The notes beneath the pieces were generated by a model. It worked only from the letters and a program-made list of their open reading frames with translations. It searched no databases and was not told where the DNA came from. From assembly GCA_947631995.1 (NCBI GenBank), contig CANRNT010000005.1, forward strand, positions 1 to 64,000: a DNA stretch of 64,000 bases, written 5' to 3'. How positions within the stretch are numbered: the first letter of the stretch is position 1; each line of letters opens with the position of its first letter. This DNA is from an uncultured Clostridia bacterium (GTDB lineage: Bacteria > Bacillota > Clostridia > Oscillospirales > Ruminococcaceae). Below, piece by piece: positions 53,560-61,408 of the stretch. The position numbers and the translations under genes are program-made.

Positions 53560-54816
53560 TTATTCATACAGCGGATATTTCTCGCATATAGCCGAAACGC
53601 CTGCTCTTATCTCGTCAGCCTTGTTATCAAAGTCCGAAGCGGTAAGGAAAATAAACTGCGCTATCTTGTCCATATCCTCCTCAACAAGTCCTCTGGTAGT
53701 CACAGCAGGTGTGCCTATTCTTACGCCGCTTGTGATGAACGGGCTTTGAGGGTCGTTGGGTATGGCATTCTTGTTTACGGTTATGTATACCTCGTCAAGC
53801 TTCTTTTCAAGCTCTTTGCCCGTGATGTTGAACGGTCTGAGGTCAACGAGCATAAGGTGGTTATCGGTACCGCCCGAAACAAGCGCAAATCCTCTTGAAA
53901 CAAGTCCCCTTGCAAGCGCCTGAGCGTTCTTTACTATCTGCTGCTGATAGGTCTTGAACTCGGGTTTCAGCGCCTCGCCGAAACAAACAGCCTTCGCGGC
54001 TATAACGTGCATAAGCGGACCACCCTGCGTGCCGGGGAATATAGCCTTGTTCATCTTCTTTGCAAGCTCTTCGTCGTTTGTAAGGATAAGTCCGCCTCTC
54101 GGGCCTCTGAGCGTTTTATGCGTGGTGGTGGTAACAACATCTGCATACGGCATTGGCGACGGGTGCAGACCTGCCGCTACAAGACCTGCAATATGCGCCA
54201 TATCTACCATAAAGTATGCGCCAACGCTCTTTGCTATCTTGGAAATACGCTCAAAATCTATAATTCTGGGGTATGCCGACGCGCCTGCTACTATGAGCTT
54301 AGGCTTAACTTCCTGTGCCTGCTTTTCAAAAGCGTCATAATCTATAAAACCGTTGTCATCTATTCCGTAGGGAACGAAGTTGAAATACTTGCCCGACAGA
54401 TTTACAGGAGAACCGTGTGTCAGGTGTCCGCCGTGCGCGAGCGACATACCCATAACGGTATCGCCCGGCTCTATCAGAGCAAAGTAAACTGCTGTATTTG
54501 CCTGCGCGCCCGAGTGAGGCTGAACATTTGCAAAATTTGCGCCGAATATCTTGCAGGCTCTCTCAATGGCGATATTCTCAACGATATCGACACATTCGCA
54601 GCCGCCATAGTATCTTTTTCCCGAATAGCCCTCGGCATACTTGTTGGTAAGAACGCTGCCCATTGCAGCCATTACGGCAGGAGATACGATATTTTCGCTT
54701 GCTATAAGCTCCAGATTTCTTCTCTGTCTTGCAAGCTCCTTTTCCATAGCTTCCCCTACATCGTTATCAAACTGCTTTACAAAACCTATGGTATCCATCA
54801 TTTTCATAGTTCCCAT
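53560..54816 (-). CDS. glyA: Serine hydroxymethyltransferase
   Basis: A 418-residue PLP enzyme interconverting serine and glycine with tetrahydrofolate. Motifs: [32 protein letters not shown], and the PLP lysine in [19 protein letters not shown] 54814-54816 with AAGGAG 9 nt upstream is chosen; it gives a slightly long N-terminus (MGTMKMMD), so an internal ATG is possible. Monocistronic. Confidence 0.97.
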   Translation of the reverse strand: MGTMKMMDTIGFVKQFDNDVGEAMEKELARQRRNLELIASENIVSPAVMAAMGSVLTNKYAEGYSGKRYYGGCECVDIVENIAIERACKIFGANFANVQPHSGAQANTAVYFALIEPGDTVMGMSLAHGGHLTHGSPVNLSGKYFNFVPYGIDDNGFIDYDAFEKQAQEVKPKLIVAGASAYPRIIDFERISKIAKSVGAYFMVDMAHIAGLVAAGLHPSPMPYADVVTTTTHKTLRGPRGGLILTNDEELAKKMNKAIFPGTQGGPLMHVIAAKAVCFGEALKPEFKTYQQQIVKNAQALARGLVSRGFALVSGGTDNHLMLVDLRPFNITGKELEKKLDEVYITVNKNAIPNDPQSPFITSGVRIGTPAVTTRGLVEEDMDKIAQFIFLTASDFDNKADEIRAGVSAICEKYPLYE

Positions 54817-54847
54817 TTGCAACTACTCCTTAAATCAATATATAATA

Positions 54848-54876
54848 ATTATAACTTATTTCAACTCAATATTCAA
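54848..54876 (-). promoter_or_regulatory. SigA promoter of glyA
   Basis: On the minus strand TTGAAT and TATAAT are separated by 17 bp, about 35 bp upstream of the start. Confidence 0.83.
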
Positions 54877-54979
54877 GGGCTTTTTTATATTTTTTTCAAA
54901 ACCGTTCTTTAAAGTACAGCGCCGTATTGAATAAATAGTGTTTTCGGCGGAAACAATATTGCTGAAAGGAGCTGTTTTT

Positions 54980-55303
54980 ATGGACATTCAAGCAGAATTT
55001 GAAAGCGTTGACATTGCGGACATCGTCTGTACCAACATAAAGAACAACGTGCCCGGGATACACAGGATATCTATCACAGACAGGGGCTTCCCCACACCCT
55101 ACGGTTCTTCCGTCAGGACGATAATCTCACAGGGCGTAAACAATGTTCAGCCTTACGTTACCGAGATATCACAGCCGTCTGTACCGGTAAACAGCTACTC
55201 CGGAAGCGCGCACGTCAGCATAAAGTGCGACCCGCAGTCGGCAAGCGCTGTAAAACGCAGACTTATCTCCCGCGGAGGACATTCCGTGAAAGAGCTATCA
55301 TAA
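54980..55303 (+). CDS. Uncharacterised 107-residue protein
   Basis: A soluble 107-residue protein with SD AAAGGAG 9 nt before the ATG. There is no signal peptide or membrane helix. The sequence is rich in beta-prone stretches (GIHRISITDRGFPTP, SGSAHVSIKCDP) and ends in a basic segment (SAVKRRLISRGGHSVKELS). No family is recognised. It is 53 bp upstream of an S1-domain gene on the same strand and probably co-transcribed with it; a role with RNA or translation would be a guess from context. Confidence 0.75.
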   Translation: MDIQAEFESVDIADIVCTNIKNNVPGIHRISITDRGFPTPYGSSVRTIISQGVNNVQPYVTEISQPSVPVNSYSGSAHVSIKCDPQSASAVKRRLISRGGHSVKELS

Positions 55304-55356
55304 AAATTCAGGCGGCGGCATAAAATGTACCAATACACGTTTTATGGAGGTACAAA

Positions 55357-56271
55357 ATGCCAAACTATTATCCTGAAGGAAAACTTATTGACAAATATGA
55401 GAACAGGAGCTGGCTTCGCTCCGCCGATACCATGTCAGCCGCTATGGCTTCGGGCAGGATACTTGAAGCTAAAGCCGTACTATGCGACAACGACCACGAC
55501 CTTATCGTCAGTCTGCCCTGCGGCAAGGGCATTATTCCGCGCGCCGAGGGCGCTATTGGCATTGCTGACGGTACAACGCGCGATATTGCCCTGCTCGCAA
55601 GGGTGAACAAGCCTGTATGCTTCAAGGTCATAGATATACAGGAGGACGGCGGCGGTTACCGCTATATACTCTCGCGCCGTCTGGCACAGGAAGAATGTAT
55701 GGAGCAGTACATCTCAAAGCTTACGCCCGGCGACATTATTTCAGCGCGGATAACGCACTTAGAGCAGTTTGGCTGCTTTGTTGACATAGGCTGCGGGATA
55801 TCCTCGCTGATACCGATAGACGCAATATCAGTATCGCGCATATCTCACCCGTCAGACCGCTTTACTAACGGCGACGAGATACTTGCTGTAGTAAAGGGCA
55901 AGGAGGACGGCAGGATACAGCTTACTCACAAAGAGCTGTTGGGCACTTGGCAGCAGAACGCCGAGCTTTACAATCAGGGCGAAACGGTAGGCGGTATAGT
56001 GCGTTCTATCGAGGAATACGGCGTTTTTATAGAGCTTACGCCCAATCTTGCAGGCCTTGCCGAACCCTTTGAGGGCGTAAAAGAGGGGCAGTCGGCAAGC
56101 GTTTACATAAAAGCTATAATACCCGAAAAAATGAAGGTCAAGCTGATAATCGTTGATGTTTTCGACTCCCCTGCCGACAAAAGCTTCAACTACTTCATTA
56201 CTGACGGTCACATAGACAACTGGGTATATTCCACGCCCGTATGTGAAAAAAGGATAGAGAGCCACTTTTAA
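55357..56271 (+). CDS. S1 RNA-binding domain protein (ribosomal protein S1-like)
   Basis: A 304-residue protein with repeated S1 folds: a divergent first unit (about 30-115), a canonical one at about 120-200 (GDIISARITHLEQFGCFVDIGCGISSLIPIDAIS) and another at about 210-285 (GETVGGIVRSIEEYGVFIELTPNLAGLAEPFEGVKEGQ). S1 domains bind single-stranded RNA. It is shorter than true S1 (four to six repeats), so it may be a Firmicutes S1-like translation factor. The SD is GGAGG, 6 nt before the ATG. A strong terminator follows. Confidence 0.88.
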   Translation: MPNYYPEGKLIDKYENRSWLRSADTMSAAMASGRILEAKAVLCDNDHDLIVSLPCGKGIIPRAEGAIGIADGTTRDIALLARVNKPVCFKVIDIQEDGGGYRYILSRRLAQEECMEQYISKLTPGDIISARITHLEQFGCFVDIGCGISSLIPIDAISVSRISHPSDRFTNGDEILAVVKGKEDGRIQLTHKELLGTWQQNAELYNQGETVGGIVRSIEEYGVFIELTPNLAGLAEPFEGVKEGQSASVYIKAIIPEKMKVKLIIVDVFDSPADKSFNYFITDGHIDNWVYSTPVCEKRIESHF

Positions 56272-56275
56272 TGCA

Positions 56276-56311
56276 AAAGCTCCGAAGAAGCAAGACGTTC
56301 CTCGGAGCTTT
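56276..56311. terminator. Bidirectional terminator between S1-like and PNPOx genes
   Basis: AAAGCTCCGA pairs with TCGGAGCTTT (10 bp) around a 16-nt loop, with TATGTATTTTATTTT on the + side and an A-rich/T-rich flank on the other. Confidence 0.85.
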
Positions 56312-56318
56312 ATGTATT

Positions 56319-56792
56319 TTATTTTGTAGTAGCTTTGGAATACCCGTTCTCAAATTTCCTGTCTTTGTCAAACGCCTGTATTTCAGCCGCAGACAGGTCG
56401 CCTTTTCCGTCATAACGATAAAACCGTCCGTCGTCTGCAATAAATTCAAGAATACAGTAATCCTCATCATCTATGCCTTTAGGGTAATACTTCTCGTCGC
56501 CGTCGTTCCATAGAAGCTGTTTGTACTCCCTTTCAAAATGAACGGCGAATTTTCCGTAAAGGCACAGCCCCTCAAAAGTGTTGTCGTCCGAAAAATACAG
56601 ACAAGCATTACCGTTTTTCAGCAGGCTTTGCACATGGGCGGAGCTTGTATTCGTTGAAATGAGATGTCTGCCCAAGCCCTTATGCCACACGCAAAACACT
56701 CTGCGGACGTTCTGCCTGCCGTTTTCGTCAGTATAACCTATTGTTGCAAATAAAGACCTGTCAATAAGCGCCATAATTTCGTTGTTTGTCAT
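56319..56792 (-). CDS. Pyridoxamine 5'-phosphate oxidase-like flavin/heme-binding protein
   Basis: A 157-residue split-barrel protein of the PNPOx superfamily: ALIDRSLFATIGYTDENGRQNVRRVFCVW, STNTSSAHVQSLLKNGNACLYF and LYGKFAVHF. Such proteins usually bind FMN, F420 or heme; true PNPOx catalysis is unlikely without its specific C-terminal motif. The C-terminal 40 residues are charged and less conserved. It is last of a three-gene run after the hydrolase and GNAT genes. Confidence 0.82.
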   Translation of the reverse strand: MTNNEIMALIDRSLFATIGYTDENGRQNVRRVFCVWHKGLGRHLISTNTSSAHVQSLLKNGNACLYFSDDNTFEGLCLYGKFAVHFEREYKQLLWNDGDEKYYPKGIDDEDYCILEFIADDGRFYRYDGKGDLSAAEIQAFDKDRKFENGYSKATTK

Positions 56793-56806
56793 AATATCCT
56801 CCCCTG

Positions 56807-57355
56807 TCAGTCAATGACCGACATTTTGTAAAGTTTTGTACGCAGTTTTCCCATGTAGCCTGCTATCAGGCTTTGATACTCCTCATTTGTCGGCGGCTCG
56901 CCTGTTCCCAGCATATCAAACACCACAGTTGCTTCACGGATATGGTGGTGCATATCGACAAAGCCGTTTTTGAAATAAAACTGCCTGCGCTTTACACGCT
57001 GCTCCAGATTATCACACTCAACGTCTGCCCTTTCGGCGGCGAGGAATATCCTCATGCCCTTGTAATACTCTTTCAAAGCCTGCAAAGCCGCGCTGCCGTA
57101 GCCCTGACCCCGAAGCTGCGGCATTATAGCAAAATAGAATATGTATGCCAGATCTTTATGCGTTACCACATAGAAAAGTCCTACACAGTCCTCTTCATCA
57201 TAAATCGCCAGAAAATCAACGTTTTGCCTGTCCATGCGCTTTTCAAGCATTCTGAACGGGGCGCGCTCGTTTGACGGGAACGCGCTCTCGTAAAGCTGCT
57301 TTATTTTTATATAGTCGTCCGATGTTTTGTCCGCTTTTTCAAGTCTTACGGTCAT
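56807..57355 (-). CDS. GNAT family N-acetyltransferase
   Basis: A 182-residue acetyltransferase. The acetyl-CoA pyrophosphate loop is QLRGQGYGSAALQAL, preceded by the core strand YIFYFAIMP and followed by FYFKNGF. The acceptor is unknown. It begins 11 bp after the stop of the choloylglycine hydrolase gene and precedes the PNPOx gene by 14 bp. Confidence 0.88.
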   Translation of the reverse strand: MTVRLEKADKTSDDYIKIKQLYESAFPSNERAPFRMLEKRMDRQNVDFLAIYDEEDCVGLFYVVTHKDLAYIFYFAIMPQLRGQGYGSAALQALKEYYKGMRIFLAAERADVECDNLEQRVKRRQFYFKNGFVDMHHHIREATVVFDMLGTGEPPTNEEYQSLIAGYMGKLRTKLYKMSVID

Positions 57356-57366
57356 AAATACCTCGC

Positions 57367-58341
57367 TTAGTTCTGGTAGTTTATCTGCTCTTTCATTACA
57401 AGCTTGTAGGAAACCACGCTGCTGCCGTCAAGGTCTTCCTTGTTCATATCCACCGCGGATATCTGATGATTGTCGTAAGACGTATAGTAGTATATGCCCT
57501 TGCTTGCGTTACAGCATGAGGTGTATATGGTTATCTCGTACTCGCCCTCTTTCAGCTCGCAGCAGCCTCTTTGCTGGTCAACGCTGTTAAGGATATGGAA
57601 AAACTGGCTGACGCTTGAAATTTCATCGCTTTCTGAAAGTGAGTTCATCTTTACAAACGAAACTCTTACAAATCTTGACATAGACGACAGGTCGCCGGGC
57701 AGACCCAAAGCGCCCATACCGCGGCTGTAAAGCCTCAGGTCAAGCTTGTCCGAAAATCTGTTTTCGGGTGATTTTGCCGAGAGCCCCATATAATTATTGA
57801 GATTGAAAAGCTGCTCGTCAAATGGCGGATTGTTCGTGAGCGTACCTGTCGGGTTATCATAAACGAAAAATCCGTCCTTTACGCTCTCGACCGTTATAGC
57901 TTCATTTTCGTCTGCAATTATCCAATGAAGCTGCGACGCGGGGTAATGCTCGCTGAAGCTTTCGTTTGTAATACTTATATTCTCAAGCAGTTTTCTCGCT
58001 TCCTTAACGGTAGCGCATTTACCGAGGATATACGGCAGAAATTCAAACTGCGCGAGGTTGTCCTTGCCGTCTGAAACATCTCTGTATACCGCATTTCCGA
58101 CGAAATTCAGTCCTGCCATACCGAGACCCTTTTCATTTATGCCGTCATAGAAAAGCGGATAGCCGCCTGCGATATGCGCCATACCGATAATAGCATAGTG
58201 GCTGTTCATTGCAGGAAGATGACGAAGCTGGAACGGGAAATTTCGCGGAACTACGGTAACCTCCTCGCCATAGGAGCACTCATAGTCAAGCGTTCTGCCA
58301 AAATAAAAGTCATTTGTTTTATACGTTGCCGCTGTACACAT
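57367..58341 (-). CDS. Choloylglycine hydrolase family protein, probable bile salt hydrolase
   Basis: A 324-residue Ntn hydrolase with Cys2 as nucleophile after Met removal (MCTAATYK). Residues matching the bile salt hydrolase active site are visible: Arg16 and Asp19 in GRTLDYE, Asn79 in GLGMAGLNF, Asn171 in LTNNPPFD, and Arg226 in GLPGDLSSMSRFVR. The cluster GDLSSMSRFVR is typical of enzymes cleaving glycine- or taurine-conjugated bile acids; penicillin V acylase activity is the alternative. No signal peptide is present, so it is cytoplasmic. It is first in a run with GNAT and PNPOx genes, with its own promoter at 58376-58404 and SD GAGGTGA. Confidence 0.92.
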   Translation of the reverse strand: MCTAATYKTNDFYFGRTLDYECSYGEEVTVVPRNFPFQLRHLPAMNSHYAIIGMAHIAGGYPLFYDGINEKGLGMAGLNFVGNAVYRDVSDGKDNLAQFEFLPYILGKCATVKEARKLLENISITNESFSEHYPASQLHWIIADENEAITVESVKDGFFVYDNPTGTLTNNPPFDEQLFNLNNYMGLSAKSPENRFSDKLDLRLYSRGMGALGLPGDLSSMSRFVRVSFVKMNSLSESDEISSVSQFFHILNSVDQQRGCCELKEGEYEITIYTSCCNASKGIYYYTSYDNHQISAVDMNKEDLDGSSVVSYKLVMKEQINYQN

Positions 58342-58375
58342 AATATCACCTCATAAGAATTTTTATGTTAATACT

Positions 58376-58404
58376 ATTGTAGCATAATCTATCAAAAACT
58401 TCAA
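58376..58404 (-). promoter_or_regulatory. SigA promoter of the hydrolase-GNAT-PNPOx operon
   Basis: On the minus strand TTGAAG and TACAAT are separated by 17 bp, about 35 bp upstream of the ATG, with a TGC extension before the -10. Confidence 0.83.
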
Positions 58405-58411
58405 GCACAAA

Positions 58412-58435
58412 AAAGGGCACAAAATTGTGCCCTTT
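58412..58435 (-). terminator. Terminator of the small heat-shock protein gene
   Basis: AAAGGGCAC pairs with GTGCCCTTT around AAAATT; in minus sense TTTTTTGTGC follows. Confidence 0.9.
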
Positions 58436-58439
58436 CTGT

Positions 58440-58856
58440 TTACTTAACTTCTATGCGCTTTATCTCCTGCTCCTTAGACTTTTTAGGGAGCGTCAGTTTC
58501 AGAACGCCATTGGTATACTCGGCGTCTATCGCGCTTTCATCGACGTTTGAGATATCGAAGCTTCTGCAATATGAGCTGCAGCTTCTCTCACGCCTGATGT
58601 ACTCGCCTTTATCGTTCTTTTCGTCGTTCTCGCAGTTTCTCTGAGCGCACAGGGTAAGAGTATTTCCGTTTACGTCTATCTTGATGTCGTTTTTGTCAAA
58701 GCCGGGCATTTCACATTCCAGCAGATAATTACTGCCGTCGTCACGAATATCAGTCCTGCAATTGTGCGTACCTCTGAAGCCTCTGAAAAAGTCGTTTTCA
58801 AAGTCGCGGAAAGGGTCCCAGAAATCATTTCTTTCAAACGGTGTCAAACCAAACAT
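58440..58856 (-). CDS. Hsp20/alpha-crystallin small heat-shock protein
   Basis: A 138-residue holdase chaperone. After an aromatic-rich N-terminus (ERNDFWDPFRDFENDFF) comes the alpha-crystallin domain: NYLLECEMPGFDKNDIKIDVNGNTLTL, a charged loop (NCENDEKNDKGEYIRRERS), and AEYTNGVLKLTLPK, ending in the I-x-V tail (KRIEVK). ATG 58856 with GGAGG 7 nt upstream is chosen, seven codons inside the longest frame. No CIRCE element is visible upstream. Confidence 0.95.
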   Translation of the reverse strand: MFGLTPFERNDFWDPFRDFENDFFRGFRGTHNCRTDIRDDGSNYLLECEMPGFDKNDIKIDVNGNTLTLCAQRNCENDEKNDKGEYIRRERSCSSYCRSFDISNVDESAIDAEYTNGVLKLTLPKKSKEQEIKRIEVK

Positions 58857-58928
58857 ACTAATACCTCCACAAAACATATTGTATATAGTATTGTATTATT
58901 TTTGCGGATTATTCGTGACAAAACTAAA

Positions 58929-58949
58929 GAGCCGACTATTCATCGACTC
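58929..58949 (-). terminator. Terminator at the end of the pilus cluster
   Basis: GAGTCGAT pairs with GTCGGCTC (8 bp, two wobbles) around GAATA, followed in minus sense by TTTAGTTTTG. It overlaps the stop codon of the last sortase gene. Confidence 0.65.
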
Positions 58950-59586
58950 TTTTACATCTAACTGTTACTCTTGCTCTTCCCGAATAATTACAGGTAAACA
59001 AGCTCAAATCCCAATCGGAAGAAGTCATTTCCTCCACCGCAGTCGCGCCAATCGTTTCCACCTGACCGACCTTATAATGAAATTCGTTGCCCAAAACGTC
59101 TATAAAAACGACTTCATCTCCCACCTGCAAACTGCCTATGTCACGAAAATGAGAGCTGTAATTATGGGCGCAAATTACTATATCGTTACTGTAAACAGAG
59201 CCTGAGAACCGACAGGGAGATATCTTCATACGGGTATAATCCCAGTCGTCCGCAACGGGAAGCTCTATCTCCAACGGCGGGATAACCAAAGTACCGATAT
59301 ACTGATAGCCATCCACAGTAACAGTAGGCATAGGCGTATCGGGGTCTATCTCATCATCGGTCTGCTCATTATTCCAGACATCTGAAGCATTACTGCTGAC
59401 ATCGGAGGTATCATACTCATTCTTTGATGACAGTTCCTCCCTTTGCTCATCTATCTGACTAAGCACCGACGCCGAAGACGAAGAAGCCTTATAATCCTCA
59501 CTGATATTATATGCCGTCAGCACACAGCCGGCGGCAATAAGTATTATACCTGAAACTATAAAAATCTTTCTCTTAATCGGAGACAT
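58936..59586 (-). CDS. Sortase (second enzyme of the pilus cluster, class B/D-like)
   Basis: A 216-residue membrane transpeptidase. An N-terminal TM helix (IFIVSGIILIAAGCVLTAY) and a Ser/Asp/Glu-rich stalk precede the sortase fold. The catalytic His is in VICAHNYSSHF, the catalytic Cys in LSLFTCNYSGRARVTVRC, and the Arg in that same strand. It lacks the C-terminal TM of class C enzymes and probably anchors pilus proteins to the wall. It overlaps the minor pilin gene. ATG 59586 with GAGTGA 5 nt upstream is favoured; GTG 59595 and ATG 59592 are also in frame. Confidence 0.87.
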   Translation of the reverse strand: MSPIKRKIFIVSGIILIAAGCVLTAYNISEDYKASSSSASVLSQIDEQREELSSKNEYDTSDVSSNASDVWNNEQTDDEIDPDTPMPTVTVDGYQYIGTLVIPPLEIELPVADDWDYTRMKISPCRFSGSVYSNDIVICAHNYSSHFRDIGSLQVGDEVVFIDVLGNEFHYKVGQVETIGATAVEEMTSSDWDLSLFTCNYSGRARVTVRCKRVDE

Positions 59587-60514
59587 TATCATCACTCAAT
59601 CGACATGAAATGATACCTACGAGCAAAAACAGCAGTCCCGAAGCAAGCAATATAGGAACAGGCCACCAAAGCTGTCCTGTCTGAGGGAGCGATGGCGGAT
59701 TATTGCTTCCGCCGCTGCCCGTGCCCTGAGAGGGCGGCGTAGTCGGAGTATTGCTCTTATTCACAACGGTAAACTTTGTATTATCGAGAGAAATGCTTAC
59801 CGTATAGCCGTCAGGAACCTTAGGCTCGATAACGGTCCAATCAGCCAATGCGTCAAGGTCATTCCAAGTATGCGACCAATTATTCTCGGCAGAAAGCACG
59901 GCTTCGTCATATATATTACCGTTTTTCAGAAGCTGCACCGTAACGCTGCTTGGGCGCGAAGGAGAATTATTGTCGTCCCAGACCTTAGTTACAGACCTTG
60001 ATATCGGGTCGGGAAGTATTCTGTCATACTTCACATTGGCGACGACATCAGCAACCAGCTCGCCATTCATATCGTGACCTGGTATTCTTATAAGCGCGGG
60101 CTTCGGCTTATAGAGTATACCGCCGACATCGACCGATGTACCTATCACAAGATATATACCCGCTTCGAGATCGTCAAACTTAGCTTCTCCCGCAGAATTG
60201 GTACCTACCTCGTCAATATTCTCAGTTGAACCTGTATATGCGGCAAGCGTAGAAGCCAGATTGCTGACGTTCTCACTGCTGGTAAGGTCTCCGACTTCAA
60301 CATCAAGATCGGCAAAGTCGCCAAAAAGCGTACCGTCAGGATCAAGAGCATAATATAGTTCAAACTGCGAGCCTGCGATAGCGCCCGACTCCGCCGTAAC
60401 AAAATTCATCGTAAGCGAATACTGCTGATTTTCCGCAAAAGCTTTAATGCTGCTGCCAAAGCAGAATACAGCCGTTATCAAAGCTGCAAAAAATACCGAA
60501 AGACGACGAAACAC
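59573..60514 (-). CDS. Minor pilin / LPxTG surface protein with Cna-B type domains
   Basis: A 313-residue cell-wall protein. The N-terminal signal peptide (LSVFFAALITAVFCFGSSIKAFA) is followed by a SpaA/FimA-type isopeptide domain (about 30-180) and a Cna-B type domain (RSVTKVWDDNNSPSRPSSVTVQLLKNG to about 260). A Thr/Pro/Gly/Ser linker, the sorting signal LPQTG, a hydrophobic helix and a short polar tail complete it. The longest frame starts at GTG 60523, inside the preceding stop; GTG 60514, 5 nt after AGGTGA, is preferred. It is probably the basal or anchor subunit of the pilus. Confidence 0.88.
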   Translation of the reverse strand: MFRRLSVFFAALITAVFCFGSSIKAFAENQQYSLTMNFVTAESGAIAGSQFELYYALDPDGTLFGDFADLDVEVGDLTSSENVSNLASTLAAYTGSTENIDEVGTNSAGEAKFDDLEAGIYLVIGTSVDVGGILYKPKPALIRIPGHDMNGELVADVVANVKYDRILPDPISRSVTKVWDDNNSPSRPSSVTVQLLKNGNIYDEAVLSAENNWSHTWNDLDALADWTVIEPKVPDGYTVSISLDNTKFTVVNKSNTPTTPPSQGTGSGGSNNPPSLPQTGQLWWPVPILLASGLLFLLVGIISCRLSDDNVSD

Positions 60515-60519
60515 TAAGA

Positions 60520-61341
60520 TCACCTCATTTTTTTCGTGCGGCGTGTGAACACGACCACGGAAATAATAAGTATAGGAACTTCAAAAACAAGGACTATTTT
60601 CCAACTGTCAATAAACCGTGCGCCGGACTGGATAGCGAGCTTTTCCTCGATCTCAGGGACATAAATACGCTCGCCGTGTATAAGCAGTCTATGAGAATTT
60701 ATGCCATACGGCGTACAGGTAATAAGGGTGCAGAGGTCTTTCCCCTGCTGGATAGTCAAAGAATACAGGTCAGACGGGAGAACAGTCTCGATATCAAACA
60801 CTCTGTATGTATAAGCCTCGTCAAGGACGTGCACCGTAAAGGTATCGCCGACCTCCAGCATATCGAGGTTTGTGAACAACAGCGCTGACGGCAGACCTCT
60901 GTGTCCCGAAATAAGGGCGTGAACGGAGTCACCCGCAACGGGGAACGACGAACCCTCCAGATGTCCTGCGCCGACCTGCAAGACCGCCTCGCTGGTACCG
61001 TGATAAACGGGAAGCGAGATATCGGCAGCGGGGATACTGATATATCCGATAATGCCCGTGCCGGTAACGTCAAGAATGGAATTATACTCGGCGAGCTGGC
61101 TATCGGAAAGCTCCATAAGCTTCGGAGGAGAGGCTGCCAGCGCGGCGTTATACTGCGTTGCCTTTTCGAGGATCTCGGAGTAATCCTCCTCCGATATAGT
61201 TTCAACGGAAGCGACATAATTATATATCGCTCTGCGCTGTTTGGTGCTGTTGAAATAATTGCTTACGGTCGGGTACAACAGCAAGGACAGTCCTATTATC
61301 AGCGTAATAACTGCTAAAATTGAAATTATCCGCTGTTTCAT
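60520..61341 (-). CDS. Class C (pilin-polymerising) sortase
   Basis: A 273-residue transpeptidase with N- and C-terminal TM helices, the mark of class C. The His is in ALISGHRGLPSA, the Cys in TLITCTPYGINSHRLLIHGER (Cys-x-Pro and Arg). The core shows GYISIPAADISLPVYHG. It should join pilin subunits through the pilin lysine and the LPxTG threonine. The N-terminal lid segment has no obvious DP(W/F) motif. The SD is AAGGAGAG. Confidence 0.94.
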   Translation of the reverse strand: MKQRIISILAVITLIIGLSLLLYPTVSNYFNSTKQRRAIYNYVASVETISEEDYSEILEKATQYNAALAASPPKLMELSDSQLAEYNSILDVTGTGIIGYISIPAADISLPVYHGTSEAVLQVGAGHLEGSSFPVAGDSVHALISGHRGLPSALLFTNLDMLEVGDTFTVHVLDEAYTYRVFDIETVLPSDLYSLTIQQGKDLCTLITCTPYGINSHRLLIHGERIYVPEIEEKLAIQSGARFIDSWKIVLVFEVPILIISVVVFTRRTKKMR

Positions 61342-61408
61342 ATATAGGACTCTCCTTACTGCCGGAGCGTTTAAAGCTCCGGCACGATAAGTTTACGCAA
61401 AAGCGCAA

